Shown: piece by piece, positions 41,773-50,453 of the stretch | Layout of the letters: each line of letters begins with the position of its first letter | How positions within the stretch are numbered: the stretch's first letter is position 1 | Assembly: GCA_030263715.1 (NCBI GenBank) | Contig: SZPM01000013.1 | Coordinates: 5,757-69,756 of the forward strand | Length of the DNA stretch: 64,000 nt | Source: ATM1 sp003577165 | GTDB taxonomy: Bacteria > Armatimonadota > Fimbriimonadia > Fimbriimonadales > ATM1 | Direction: 5' to 3' | The notes under the pieces: generated by a model | Seen by the model: the letters and a program-made list of their open reading frames with translations, nothing else | Told to the model about the DNA's origin: nothing | Database searches by the model: none | Translations under genes and position numbers: made by a program

Positions 41773-42259
41773 ATCACAGCCCGTTGGAACGAAATGGGAC
41801 CTTCGCGCGATCGCACTGCTGGTCGCCATCGCTGCCGGCGTAATACTCCTCGTGTATCAGGTGTTTGCGATCCGTTCGCTCCGAGGAGACCTGGGAAGGC
41901 AGGCGGAGAGCCATGCCGCTGCGCTGAAACAAAAGGCGCAGGACGACGCGGTCTTGGTCGCCGAGGCTCTTGCCGTCACTCTCGATCCGCTGATCTATGC
42001 CAGCGCCTCGGACGATCGCACTGCGCTCAACGCAATTGCCAGCGCGATCGTCAGGAACAACAGAATCGAGCAGTTCATCGTGACCGACCCAATGGGTCGA
42101 GTTCTCGCAACGAGCGATGCGAACTTCGCGGACCAGTTCTTGCCGGAGTTAGTCAAGGAGCGTCGCGCAGTGACGGCCGACGGTGAGTCTTTTGTGGTGA
42201 CCCGACCCATCGAGCACGACACGACAGCGCTGGGCTTCTTACGGATCAAGGTCCGCTGA
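41753..42259 (+). CDS. One-pass membrane protein with sensor-like extracytoplasmic domain
   Basis: Unknown function. The 168 residues comprise a short cytoplasmic tail, a membrane helix (about 18-38), a coiled region (LRGDLGRQAESHAAAL) and a PAS/Cache-like domain (RNNRIEQFIVTDPMGRVLATSD, then ESFVVTRPIEHDTTALGFLRI) similar to the extracellular part of histidine kinases. No output domain follows. ATG 41753 has GGAGAAG upstream and overlaps tsaD by 20 bases. Possibly binds a small ligand or partners with another sensor; inferred. Confidence 0.65.
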   Translation: MSQPSNESQPVGTKWDLRAIALLVAIAAGVILLVYQVFAIRSLRGDLGRQAESHAAALKQKAQDDAVLVAEALAVTLDPLIYASASDDRTALNAIASAIVRNNRIEQFIVTDPMGRVLATSDANFADQFLPELVKERRAVTADGESFVVTRPIEHDTTALGFLRIKVR

Positions 42260-42271
42260 GAACTGAGCGCG

Positions 42272-43255
42272 TCAAGCGGCATCCTGCGGCAGAACCGGAT
42301 CGGGGCCGTGGGGCATCCCGTGCGCGATGCAGTCTGCGAGCGAACTGGCATACGCGCGCAGAGTGGGTTCAGGATCAGTCCGGCCGATCGCCTGCAAAGC
42401 ATCGAGCACTTCCGGAACAGAGTCCGGCCTCCACTCGCAAAGGTGGAAAAGGCCGTGTATGGCGGACCGTCGTCCGATCGGTGACCGTCCATTGCGGGCG
42501 ACGTCGACCAGCAACTCCTGGGCGTGCTCATTCGCAACGTGGTCGCCAAGAACGTCACCCGCTTTGTAGATTGTCCTTGCGTAGTCATCTTCGGCGGAGT
42601 CGAGGAGAGATCGAATCGCCGCGAAGCACTTCGTCTGCCACTCTTCGTCCCTGATGACGTTCGGCAGGTCTTCCAGGATGTCAAGCGTGCACCACTGAGC
42701 CGTGCGGCGGTAGGGATGGGAATCATCCTCGAGAATTCGCACGAGCGCAGGGCCGAAGTCGCCGCTGCCGCTGTGGGCCTCGATTTCGAACATCGCAGCG
42801 TGCGCAACGTCCCTATCCTCGCAATAGAGGAGTTTCAGGTGGTCGGCGGGTTCCAACTCTGAGATGTTTCCTTCGAATCGCCTGCGCAGACCCAGGGTCC
42901 TCGCGATGGCGAACTGCCGAGAGAACAGAGGCTCGACCTCTCTTTCGAGGTTGGCGAGCATCTGTTCGAGCGTAGTTCCTTTCGCCTCGGCTTTGAGATC
43001 CTCACACTTGCCAAAGATTCCGAACGGAGTCTCTGCGAGCAATACGTCGAACGCTTCGCCATGAGTCTCGAAGCGGAAACTACGCGTGAAGTCCGTGGGC
43101 TTGACGTTGTACTGGCGACTAATCGACTGCCGCGGCCACAGGAACTGCTTGCGTTGCCCAGGGTTGAGAGCCGGAGATTTCCCATTGTTCCTCTGGCGCT
43201 CGCGCTCCAAAAAATCATCGAGGGCGGCAAGCAGTTTCGCGGCGGACTCCGTCAT
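42272..43255 (-). CDS. Hypothetical protein with HEAT-like helical repeats
   Basis: Not recognised. From the ATG at 43255 the protein is 327 residues. The N-terminal 95 residues have a basic, mixed-structure region (NPGQRKQFLWPRQSISRQYN, then FRFETHGEAFDVLLAE), and the rest are helical pairs like HEAT repeats (AHAAMFEIEAHSGSGDFGPA, QWCTLDILEDLPNVI, RRSAIHGLFHLCEWRPDS). No catalytic motif is evident. Convergent with the sensor-like gene and divergent from grpE. An upstream TTG at 43276 would add seven residues. Confidence 0.65.
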   Translation of the reverse strand: MTESAAKLLAALDDFLERERQRNNGKSPALNPGQRKQFLWPRQSISRQYNVKPTDFTRSFRFETHGEAFDVLLAETPFGIFGKCEDLKAEAKGTTLEQMLANLEREVEPLFSRQFAIARTLGLRRRFEGNISELEPADHLKLLYCEDRDVAHAAMFEIEAHSGSGDFGPALVRILEDDSHPYRRTAQWCTLDILEDLPNVIRDEEWQTKCFAAIRSLLDSAEDDYARTIYKAGDVLGDHVANEHAQELLVDVARNGRSPIGRRSAIHGLFHLCEWRPDSVPEVLDALQAIGRTDPEPTLRAYASSLADCIAHGMPHGPDPVLPQDAA

Positions 43256-43292
43256 CTGCACGAGTTTGCGTTCCAATGACCGTTCGGGTCAA
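43256..43292 (-). promoter_or_regulatory. Possible leaderless promoter of the HEAT-like gene
   Basis: Minus strand TTGACC (43292-43287), an 18-base spacer and CAAACT (43268-43263), then seven bases to ATG 43255. One of few sites here with both -35-like and -10-like elements and a leaderless spacing. Confidence 0.4.
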
Positions 43293-43305
43293 GGAGGGGC
43301 CAAGG

Positions 43306-43311
43306 TAAAAT
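43306..43311 (+). promoter_or_regulatory. Putative -10 (TAAAAT) of the grpE operon
   Basis: TAAAAT (5 of 6 consensus) lies ten bases before the grpE ATG, implying a leader of only a few bases. The spacer contains no Shine-Dalgarno sequence. Confidence 0.4.
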
Positions 43312-43321
43312 TCCACATCCT

Positions 43322-43891
43322 ATGAAGGAGAACGGCCAGACGGCGGGACCCGATCCGCGGCCCGCCGACCCACCGGTCGAGGCCGAGGCGGAGGCGGAAT
43401 CGCCCGAGGCTGAGGCTGAACCGAACCCGGAACAGACCCGCATCGCAGAACTCGAAGCCGAACTTGCGGCCACCAGGGACCAACTTCTCAGAGCGATGGC
43501 CGACGCTCAGAACGCACGCAAGCGGCACCTTCAAGACATCGCCACCATTCGGCAAACGGCAGCGGAGGCGCTCGCGGTGAGGCTCTTGCCTGTTCTGGAC
43601 GGCCTCGAGAGGGCCATCCTGGCCGCGGAGAGCGGAGCCAGCCTGTCCTCGCTCCTCGAGGGCGTGAAGTTGACCGACAAGATGCTGCGGGAGGCGCTCG
43701 CCGAGTTCAACGTCCGTCCGATCCTCGCCGTCGGCGAAGCGTTTGATCCCACGCTGCACGAAGCGGTCGCAGCGGTGGAGAGCGGAGCGACGGAAGGAAC
43801 GGTCATCGAAGAAGTCGAGCGCGGATACACGATCGGACCGAAGGTTCTCAGGCCAACGAAAGCCAAGGTAAGCAAGGGTAAGGCGAAGTGA
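43322..43891 (+). CDS. grpE: GrpE nucleotide exchange factor
   Basis: Releases ADP from DnaK. After a Glu/Ala/Pro-rich tail (residues 1-40) comes the long coiled coil (IAELEAELAATRDQLLRAMADAQNARKR split over about 40-70), and the C-terminal beta domain ending EAFDPTLHEAVAAVES and VIEEVERGYTIGPKVLRPTKAKV. At 189 residues it is standard. dnaK and dnaJ are not adjacent; instead it leads a grpE-glmM-coaX group, with 4 bases overlapping glmM. Confidence 0.93.
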   Translation: MKENGQTAGPDPRPADPPVEAEAEAESPEAEAEPNPEQTRIAELEAELAATRDQLLRAMADAQNARKRHLQDIATIRQTAAEALAVRLLPVLDGLERAILAAESGASLSSLLEGVKLTDKMLREALAEFNVRPILAVGEAFDPTLHEAVAAVESGATEGTVIEEVERGYTIGPKVLRPTKAKVSKGKAK

Positions 43892-45255
43892 TCCGGTTCG
43901 GCACCGATGGTGTCCGCGGAGTTGCGAACACCGAATTGACGCCTGAGATTGCGCTTTCGCTCGGCTACGCCGCCGGAACGTGGCTTGCAGGCCGAGGTTC
44001 CCCCCCCGTCGTGATTGGAAGGGACACTCGGCGCAGCGGTTCAATGCTTGGTGCAGCCCTTGCATCCGGCTTTTGCTCGGCCGGCATTGACGTGCTCACG
44101 CTTGGAGTTGCGCCAACACCAGCGGTCTCGTTTGCGGTTCGCTCCTCGGACAAGGGAATGGGAGCCGTCATTTCCGCCAGCCACAACCCAGCGGCGGACA
44201 ACGGGATAAAACTCCTGGGCGAGGATGGAGGGAAGTTGCCGGAAGAGATCGAGGAAGAAATCGCATCCCTCCTCGGTCGCGGATTGGAGAATCGAACGAC
44301 CGCAGTTGGGCGTATCACCGCCGACAATTCCCCCCTCCAGAACTACAAGGCCTGGCTCGCCGAGCGCTTGCCAAAGGACTTGCGCTTCCTGAAGATCGTG
44401 GTGGACTGCGCGAACGGCGCGGCATCAGACTTTGCTCCCAGGTTATTGAGCGAGGGGGGAGCCGAGGTCCACGCGATTGCCATGTCGCCGGACGGAGACA
44501 ACATCAACGATGGTGTTGGCGCCACTCGGCCTTCCACGCTACAAAAGGCAGTCCTCGATGCACGCGCCGACTTAGGGATCGCGTTCGATGGCGACGCGGA
44601 CCGATGCATCTTTTGTGATGAAACGGGGACTTTGATCAACGGCGACCGTTTCATGGCCGCCTGGGCGAACTTCGAACACCAAAACGGAAGACTCGACCCG
44701 CCCATCGTTGTGGGCACAGTGATGAGCAACCTCGGCTTCGAACGAGCGTTGAACGAGCGCGGGGTCGAACTTGTCCGCACGCGGGTCGGGGACCGGCATG
44801 TTGCGAACGCTCTGTGCGAGCATCGCGCACGCATCGGCGGCGAGCAGAGCGGCCACATCATCTTTCCGGAGCACGCCCCAACCGGCGACGGGCTTCTGAC
44901 GGCGGTTGAGATGATTCGCGTTCTCTGCGAGTCTGGGCAGCGCGCCTCGCAACTCGAACCGCAGTTTGAGAATTGGCCGCAAGTGCTCGTAAACGTCAGG
45001 ATCGATCGAAACTCGGATTGGAAGGCCAATCCTGTGGTGAATGCGACTTTGCAGGAGGCTCAGGCGAGAATCGACGGCGACGGAAGGATTCTCGTTCGGG
45101 CGAGTGGAACGCAGCCTGTGGTGAGGGTCATGGTGGAGTCGTCAAGCGCACAGAGGCGGGATGAAGTCGCCGCAGACGTCGTGCAGGCCCTCGTGAGGGA
45201 GTGTGGCGGGACCGTCGTGGGAGAGGTGGAGTTGACGAATGCTCTTGGCGATTGA
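43888..45255 (+). CDS. glmM: Phosphoglucosamine mutase
   Basis: Interconverts glucosamine 6- and 1-phosphate on the path to UDP-GlcNAc for peptidoglycan and LPS. RFGTDGVRGVANTELT at the N-terminus, the phospho-serine loop ISASHNPAADNGIK, the metal loop AFDGDADRC, and VRASGTQPVVRVMVE at the C-terminus are all intact in 455 residues. The GTG overlaps the grpE stop, and its last 17 bases overlap coaX. Confidence 0.96.
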   Translation: MIRFGTDGVRGVANTELTPEIALSLGYAAGTWLAGRGSPPVVIGRDTRRSGSMLGAALASGFCSAGIDVLTLGVAPTPAVSFAVRSSDKGMGAVISASHNPAADNGIKLLGEDGGKLPEEIEEEIASLLGRGLENRTTAVGRITADNSPLQNYKAWLAERLPKDLRFLKIVVDCANGAASDFAPRLLSEGGAEVHAIAMSPDGDNINDGVGATRPSTLQKAVLDARADLGIAFDGDADRCIFCDETGTLINGDRFMAAWANFEHQNGRLDPPIVVGTVMSNLGFERALNERGVELVRTRVGDRHVANALCEHRARIGGEQSGHIIFPEHAPTGDGLLTAVEMIRVLCESGQRASQLEPQFENWPQVLVNVRIDRNSDWKANPVVNATLQEAQARIDGDGRILVRASGTQPVVRVMVESSSAQRRDEVAADVVQALVRECGGTVVGEVELTNALGD

Positions 45256-46006
45256 CATCGGCAACACGCACACGGTGTTCGGTCTTCACCGCGAAGGGAA
45301 GTGGGTGGAGATTTGGCGCAAGCACACGAACCAACTGGAGACCGAAGACGAACTGGCAGCGTGGTTTCTTCAATTGTCACGAGAGAGGTCGGTGGAAGGA
45401 TTGCCTCGTGCGTGCATTTGCGCAAGTGTGGTGCCGGCGGCCACGCAAGCGACCGAACTGCTTGCAAAGAAGTGGTTCCAATGCCCGATCCGGTTCTTGG
45501 AATCGGGCGAATCCGTTGGACTGCCCATACAGTATTATCCACCGGAGAGCGTGGGCGCAGATCGAATCGCGAATGCGCTTGGCGCGATTGAAAAGTACAC
45601 GTTGCCGGCCGTGATCGTGGACTTCGGCACTGCGACGACGTTTGACGTGATTTCGGGTGACGGCGTGTACCTGGGGGGCGCGATCTTTCCTGGCGTAGAG
45701 GTCTCGATGGAGGCCCTTTCGTCGAGGGCAGCAAAACTTCCGCAGTTCTCACTGAAGACGCCCAAAGTCGCAATCGGGAAAACGACGCGAGAGAGCCTGC
45801 AATCGGGACACGTGTTCGGCTACGTGGGGGCGATCCACGAGATATTGGAACGCATCAGCGATGAACTTGGGACAAGGCCGACCATCGTCGGAACGGGCGG
45901 GCTCGCGACGATGTTCGGTGAGCTTTCCGATGCGATCGAAATCATCGATCCGACGCTGACGCTCGACGGATTAGTGATTGCCGCGCACAGGCTGGGAATC
46001 GCGTAG
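45239..46006 (+). CDS. coaX: Type III pantothenate kinase
   Basis: First step of coenzyme A synthesis, ASKHA-fold kinase. LLAIDIGNTHTVFGL (phosphate loop), GADRIANALGAI and VDFGTATTFDVISGDGVYLGG are diagnostic. At 255 residues it is normal. Starts within the end of glmM and overlaps the convergent gene at its 3' end by 36 bases. No birA neighbour, unlike many coaX loci. Confidence 0.95.
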   Translation: MLLAIDIGNTHTVFGLHREGKWVEIWRKHTNQLETEDELAAWFLQLSRERSVEGLPRACICASVVPAATQATELLAKKWFQCPIRFLESGESVGLPIQYYPPESVGADRIANALGAIEKYTLPAVIVDFGTATTFDVISGDGVYLGGAIFPGVEVSMEALSSRAAKLPQFSLKTPKVAIGKTTRESLQSGHVFGYVGAIHEILERISDELGTRPTIVGTGGLATMFGELSDAIEIIDPTLTLDGLVIAAHRLGIA

Positions 46007-46840
46007 CAGTACTTCCCGCACGGCCTCCTCAAAGTTCGGATAGAGCGGTGCGATTCTGAAACCGAAGTGGGTGGCTCCTGCATTCGCGTGAACACCGGAT
46101 ACGCGATGAAGTCTGCAGACTTTCGAGAACTTTCCTGCGAGCACCCAATCCGGCAGTTTCCTTTCTTCGGAGTCGGGGAGAAGCCACAAAGCCAGTCTGC
46201 GAAGCGTGACCCCGACTGGGTGAAGATAGAGTCGGTCCGCAGGAGCCACAGACACTTCGAATCTGAAGACGATTGCTGCATCCCTCAGTATGTGGCTCGC
46301 CGTCTTCGGTCCGACGGTTTTGGTTTCCTTGAAGCGTTCAAAGATGGGCTCAACCTGTCGAGTTGCGCGGACTGTGTCCTCGATCCACGCGTGGAGGTTC
46401 CCGTGCCCGCGGGCGGCAAACGTCTCCATTGCGAGCGCCGCCAATCCCGTCAAGACGGGTCGGGTTTGGGCCTCATCGACTCGCCGCTGCCGCTCGCCGC
46501 AGACCTCACAAAAACTCAGCCACAAAGCCTCGGTGTCGCCCGAATCCAGGAAATCCTCGAACTCACTGTCCTCGAGAGTGCGGTCGAAGGCCTCAAGGAA
46601 TGCCTCGCTGAGGAACTCCGGGTCCCCCCCTCGGCGAAGGGCGGCGTAGTAACCGATCAGGAGCCGGAAGGAGGACTCTGCATTGCTTAGGCCCTCACGG
46701 AGTTCATGCAGGTTGGTGAATTCCGCACCAATCGAAGCGTTCGCAGCTGGAAGCAGGCGTTCTTTTGCGTAGCCGGCCGCGAGGATTCCGGCCAACAGCC
46801 CTAAGGCTCGTGCAACCTCGTCCGAAGTGAGTCGAGGCAC
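45971..46840 (-). CDS. Hypothetical helical protein with HhH-like motif
   Basis: Not recognised with certainty. The 289 residues are mostly helical. TKTVGPKTASHILRDAAIVF, around residue 180, resembles the helix-hairpin-helix of base-excision DNA glycosylases (GxGxxTA), and the downstream sequence (APADRLYLHPVGVTLRRLA) places Asp/His residues like those after the HhH in that superfamily. No Fe-S cysteine loop is seen. A nucleic-acid-binding role is therefore possible but unproven. GTG start; 3' end overlaps coaX by 36 bases; the caspase-like gene ends 24 bases upstream. Confidence 0.65.
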   Translation of the reverse strand: MPRLTSDEVARALGLLAGILAAGYAKERLLPAANASIGAEFTNLHELREGLSNAESSFRLLIGYYAALRRGGDPEFLSEAFLEAFDRTLEDSEFEDFLDSGDTEALWLSFCEVCGERQRRVDEAQTRPVLTGLAALAMETFAARGHGNLHAWIEDTVRATRQVEPIFERFKETKTVGPKTASHILRDAAIVFRFEVSVAPADRLYLHPVGVTLRRLALWLLPDSEERKLPDWVLAGKFSKVCRLHRVSGVHANAGATHFGFRIAPLYPNFEEAVREVLLRDSQPVRGNH

Positions 46841-46863
46841 ATCTTCAAGACGATTGGGCAGGC

Positions 46864-48153
46864 CTAAAATCTCGCGGCGCCGTCAAGACTGACGAGCACC
46901 GGGAGGGTAGGTGTCTGAAGACCCCCCGCCTGCGACGCGCCGGAACGGACCTTGTAGAAGAGCTCCCAAGCGAAGTCGAGAATCGGAATCCGGTTGTTTC
47001 GGACCTCGCCTAAGACTTCTGCAAACGCCGCCGCGTAGACCCCGTGGGTCTCGCCGCCGATCGCCGCGGATTGGGTGCGTTCTCCCGGCGCAGTGCCGAT
47101 GCACTGTGCGATCTTCCCAACAGCCGGCACGTCGCGCCCAAAGTACACACCGCTATTGCCGACAGGTCTGTCCACTTGGAAGAACGAGAAGACTGACGCG
47201 GCCTTCGAAACGAATCGTTGGAACAACTCCGTCTTCAAGATGCCCTTGCCGCCTTCCGTTCCCACGAGATAGTCTCTGCCGTTCTCATCCGTGTGCACGT
47301 TGCCACTGTAGAAAATGAGGATCGTGCCGTTCTCCGGCATCCTACTGCTCAATTGGTCCGCCGCCGCCGCGATCTGGTCCGACGTCGCGCCGGTCAAGAC
47401 GACGATGTTGCTTTCCGCGTAGCCACCGTGCCGCATTAGCGCGGAACGGATGAGGTTCGCGTCTGCGGCACCGAATGAGCCTCCGGAAGCCGAGTTGTTG
47501 CCGACGATGAGCGCAAACTTGTAATCGAGAACTGGAACGACGCCGACCATGTCTCCAGGCGCGGGATTGAGGATGTCGTTGATGCGTCCGATCCCGGTCC
47601 CCTCCTCGCCCGGGGCTGCCGTGCCTTGGAGCACTCGCAAGTCAGCGAACTCGAGGACCTCGCGATCCACCTTGAATGACTTCGCGGGGTCCACCTTGTT
47701 CAGGCGTTCCTGCACTTTCGAACTCGTGCTGGTGTCGTTCGCCGCCGCGTACGCCGCAGCCAAGAATAGGAGCGACTCGATGCTCTCTTGACCACCGTTG
47801 ATGAGCGTGTTGAAGCCTGAAATCGCGGTTTCCAAGTGCTGCTTTCGGACGGGCCCATCCGGGCTGGTGGCCGCGAGTTTGAAGGAGCAGTACGCCGCCG
47901 CAAAGTTGGGAGAGTAGGGGGAACCGTTGCGCCACGGTTGCCGGTCGAGGACGCTGCTGCCCACCGTGCTCGGCGACGCGCTATCTTGGGGACGATCCGC
48001 GATCGCGTCCAAGAACCGCTCGCGCGCTTTTGCCCAGTCACTCCTCTTCGCAGCTTCGAGGCCCTCTTGATAGGCATGCGCCCACTTTTGCGCAGTGGCA
48101 GAGACACTGGCGAGTGCGCAGAGAGAGAGAACGAGCGCCTTCTGTACCTTCAT
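46864..48153 (-). CDS. Secreted TPR protein with caspase-fold domain lacking catalytic residues
   Basis: 429 residues: signal peptide (MKVQKALVLSLCALASVSATA), a TPR-like helical region (about 25-155), and a caspase/peptidase C14-like domain from about 208. FALIVGNNSASGG is the first strand, AADANLIRSALMRHGGY the following helix, NGTILIFYSGNVHTDENGRDYLV the strand that normally ends in SGHG with catalytic His. Here it reads SGNVH, and the strand that should carry the catalytic Cys reads VFSFFQVDRP. It is probably a pseudo-protease. It shares strand and tight spacing with the barrel gene and Ig-like gene upstream. Confidence 0.75.
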   Translation of the reverse strand: MKVQKALVLSLCALASVSATAQKWAHAYQEGLEAAKRSDWAKARERFLDAIADRPQDSASPSTVGSSVLDRQPWRNGSPYSPNFAAAYCSFKLAATSPDGPVRKQHLETAISGFNTLINGGQESIESLLFLAAAYAAANDTSTSSKVQERLNKVDPAKSFKVDREVLEFADLRVLQGTAAPGEEGTGIGRINDILNPAPGDMVGVVPVLDYKFALIVGNNSASGGSFGAADANLIRSALMRHGGYAESNIVVLTGATSDQIAAAADQLSSRMPENGTILIFYSGNVHTDENGRDYLVGTEGGKGILKTELFQRFVSKAASVFSFFQVDRPVGNSGVYFGRDVPAVGKIAQCIGTAPGERTQSAAIGGETHGVYAAAFAEVLGEVRNNRIPILDFAWELFYKVRSGASQAGGLQTPTLPVLVSLDGAARF

Positions 48154-48166
48154 ACGAATTCCTCGG

Positions 48167-49321
48167 TTAGCGATTAAAGAACGTCATGGAGATCGCAAGG
48201 TCGGGTCGGCTTTGTCCGGAAGCCGTGGCAATCGACAAGTCGATCGTCCAGTCGCCGCTAGTCGGCCTGTACCCTACGCCGAATGTAAAGACGTCGCGGT
48301 TTGCGAATCCCTCCCCGGCTTCTTGCACGGATCGGAAGCCGACGCGGAACGGGATGTAGCCGAACGCCTGGGACCAGTTGTATTCGACTCCGCCGCCAAA
48401 TGCGAGTTGCGAGTCCCTCTCCAGAATTCGACCGTCGTTGGCCGGGAAGAAGTACGAAGCGTCTATGCCGCCTACGAGATAGTCTCGGCCTCCGCGCAGT
48501 CCATCTCGCCGGAACACGAGGCCTGCCTGAAGCCTGGCGGGAATCGTGTCGCCGTACGGCTCGCCATCTTCGACGTCGTTAAGTTGGATTTCAGATCGGT
48601 AGCTGAGCCCGAAGGAGACGTTCGGGTTGGACGGAGGGACGAATTGGACTCCGACGATGCCGCCGAGCCCGAATCCATTCGAGGACACTTCCGTAAGCGT
48701 CTCGCTGATCAGGCCGCCCGAGCCGTCCTCAGTGCGAACAAACACGTCGTTATTCAGGTTCTGTCGTGCGAACACGATGCCGACGCCGAACGTGGTCCCT
48801 CTTCCGCTCCCCGTCCCATATGCGAGTGTGACGAACTCGGTGTAGACCTTCAGGAAGTCGATGAACGTGGTAACGACCGTCGGATCCCCAGGGTCTCCGC
48901 TGTGCAGATCGCTGTCATTTCTGGCGTCGTCGCGAATCCAGCCGCCGACAGCATAACTTAGACCGAGAACTCCCTTGCCGAACGGCGTAGCGACTCCGGC
49001 AAACGTGATCGCATTCGACCCGTACTGGCCGTCCGCGCTCCTGTCCGGGTCAACGAAGGACCCCGACACACTGGTATCCGATCCAGGTCGGTTTCGGAAG
49101 TCCATTTGAACCGTCGTGCTGCTGATGTGAGCCAGGCCCGCCGGATTCCAGTAACTCGCGCTCGGGTCTGAAGAGTTCGAGTAGGTGCCCCCACCCATAC
49201 CCATCGCTCGGCCGCCCATCTCGAACGCGTTCAGCAGATCAGGCACCTGAGCGTTCGAAATCGTGCCCAGCAGAATGAGCGCAACTCCCGCTGCGCTCCG
49301 CGTCCATGCGTCGTATTTCAT
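48167..49321 (-). CDS. FadL/PorV-like outer membrane beta-barrel protein
   Basis: 384-residue exported protein. After a signal peptide (TRSAAGVALILLGTISNA) it starts LLNAFEMGGRAMGMGGGTYSNSSDPSASYWNPAGLA, split here as the AMGMGG and SYWNPAGLA segments typical of OmpP1/FadL and PorV-like proteins. The remainder is alternating strands with aromatic-belt residues, ending DLAISMTFFNR, a typical barrel C-terminal Phe strand. Could transport hydrophobic compounds or act as a secretion-associated barrel like PorV. It lies between the Ig-like and caspase-like genes. Confidence 0.8.
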   Translation of the reverse strand: MKYDAWTRSAAGVALILLGTISNAQVPDLLNAFEMGGRAMGMGGGTYSNSSDPSASYWNPAGLAHISSTTVQMDFRNRPGSDTSVSGSFVDPDRSADGQYGSNAITFAGVATPFGKGVLGLSYAVGGWIRDDARNDSDLHSGDPGDPTVVTTFIDFLKVYTEFVTLAYGTGSGRGTTFGVGIVFARQNLNNDVFVRTEDGSGGLISETLTEVSSNGFGLGGIVGVQFVPPSNPNVSFGLSYRSEIQLNDVEDGEPYGDTIPARLQAGLVFRRDGLRGGRDYLVGGIDASYFFPANDGRILERDSQLAFGGGVEYNWSQAFGYIPFRVGFRSVQEAGEGFANRDVFTFGVGYRPTSGDWTIDLSIATASGQSRPDLAISMTFFNR

Positions 49322-49369
49322 CCTGTTTTCCCTTCCTCCTACGGAATGTAGAACTCTTCTCTTGCCAGA

Positions 49370-50374
49370 CTACCTGCCTCGACCCCGCCCCCGCGAGTAC
49401 TGCAGCGGCACTTCCTGGATGACCGTCGGGTTTCCGGCCTTGTCGACTACTGTGATGACGAGTTTGAAGTTGGACACGCCCTCTGGGAGCCGCAACCGGA
49501 CTCTACCCATCCATCTCGAAGTGGTGTCGTTGACTTGGCCATATCGAAGCCTCGAAACGCGCTTCACCAACGTGCCATCGAGCAATCGAATCTCAACTAA
49601 GATTCCAGAGATTGAAACGGAGTTGTGCGCCGCGTCAGCAACGTCGAACGCGACGCCAAGCGTCGAAAGCGGCGGAATCTGCTGATCGGTCCTCGGCGTC
49701 AGCACGGTCACAGTCGGTGACTGCCGATCAAGAAACACCGAGACGGTGATCTCCTGTTGATTTTGCGCCAGGTCCTTGATGATGAATTTGATTTCCTGCT
49801 CCCCATCGTCCTCGATGTTGGAGGTGTCCCAGGTGACGGAGATGGTGGGCGTGTTGCCCGTGTTGAACGGAATGTCTTGGTTGTTCACTGTCACTCGCCA
49901 CGAGTCGAGATTGAGTTCTTCGATTTCCGCGGTGATCGTGACGATGCCGTTCACGAAACTGTTGTTCTGCGGCGTGTGATCTGTCAGTTCGGGCTTCTTC
50001 CGGTCAAGAGTTACGGTCAAGTCAACGTCGTTGTATACGTTCCCCTGTTCCGTTGCCGTGACGTGGATGTCGTAGAGCCCCTCATCGAATGCGTCGCTCG
50101 GATTCCAGGTGAGGGAGCCGCTGGCGTCTCCATTGGAGTCGGGCGTGACTCGTGTTTCAATGGCCGTCGCGCCTCCACCCACTTGGGCCGTGATCTCGGC
50201 CCGAACCGTGACTTCTCGCACGCCGTTGTCAATCCTGAAACTGATCGTGGTCGTCGACCCGACGAACGCTCCGTCGGCCGGGCTGGTCACGATGAGCACG
50301 CCCTGACTTAAGGCGGCCTGCGCGCTGAGCACGGCGCCTGCCAGCGCGACGGTCTTCCATAACAGTGTTTTCAT
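49370..50374 (-). CDS. Secreted Ig-like repeat protein
   Basis: Exported, 334 residues. Signal peptide MKTLLWKTVALAGAVLSAQAALSQ, split as residues 1-24, then three immunoglobulin-like beta modules, each starting near a proline-rich strand: ITSPADGAFVGSTTTISFR, ELTDHTPQNNSFVNGIVTI, TVTVLTPRTDQQIPPLSTLG. The C-terminus is Arg/Gly-rich (YSRGRGRGR). No enzyme motif. Likely a cell-surface or matrix protein. It is the first gene of the three-gene group with the barrel and pseudo-caspase genes. Confidence 0.75.
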   Translation of the reverse strand: MKTLLWKTVALAGAVLSAQAALSQGVLIVTSPADGAFVGSTTTISFRIDNGVREVTVRAEITAQVGGGATAIETRVTPDSNGDASGSLTWNPSDAFDEGLYDIHVTATEQGNVYNDVDLTVTLDRKKPELTDHTPQNNSFVNGIVTITAEIEELNLDSWRVTVNNQDIPFNTGNTPTISVTWDTSNIEDDGEQEIKFIIKDLAQNQQEITVSVFLDRQSPTVTVLTPRTDQQIPPLSTLGVAFDVADAAHNSVSISGILVEIRLLDGTLVKRVSRLRYGQVNDTTSRWMGRVRLRLPEGVSNFKLVITVVDKAGNPTVIQEVPLQYSRGRGRGR

Positions 50375-50453
50375 GATTCTTTACCTACCTCTTCGAGGGC
50401 GCGAACGAGCCCGGGCGGCCGGTGCCCGAGAGTGTCCAGACTCATAGACGGAC

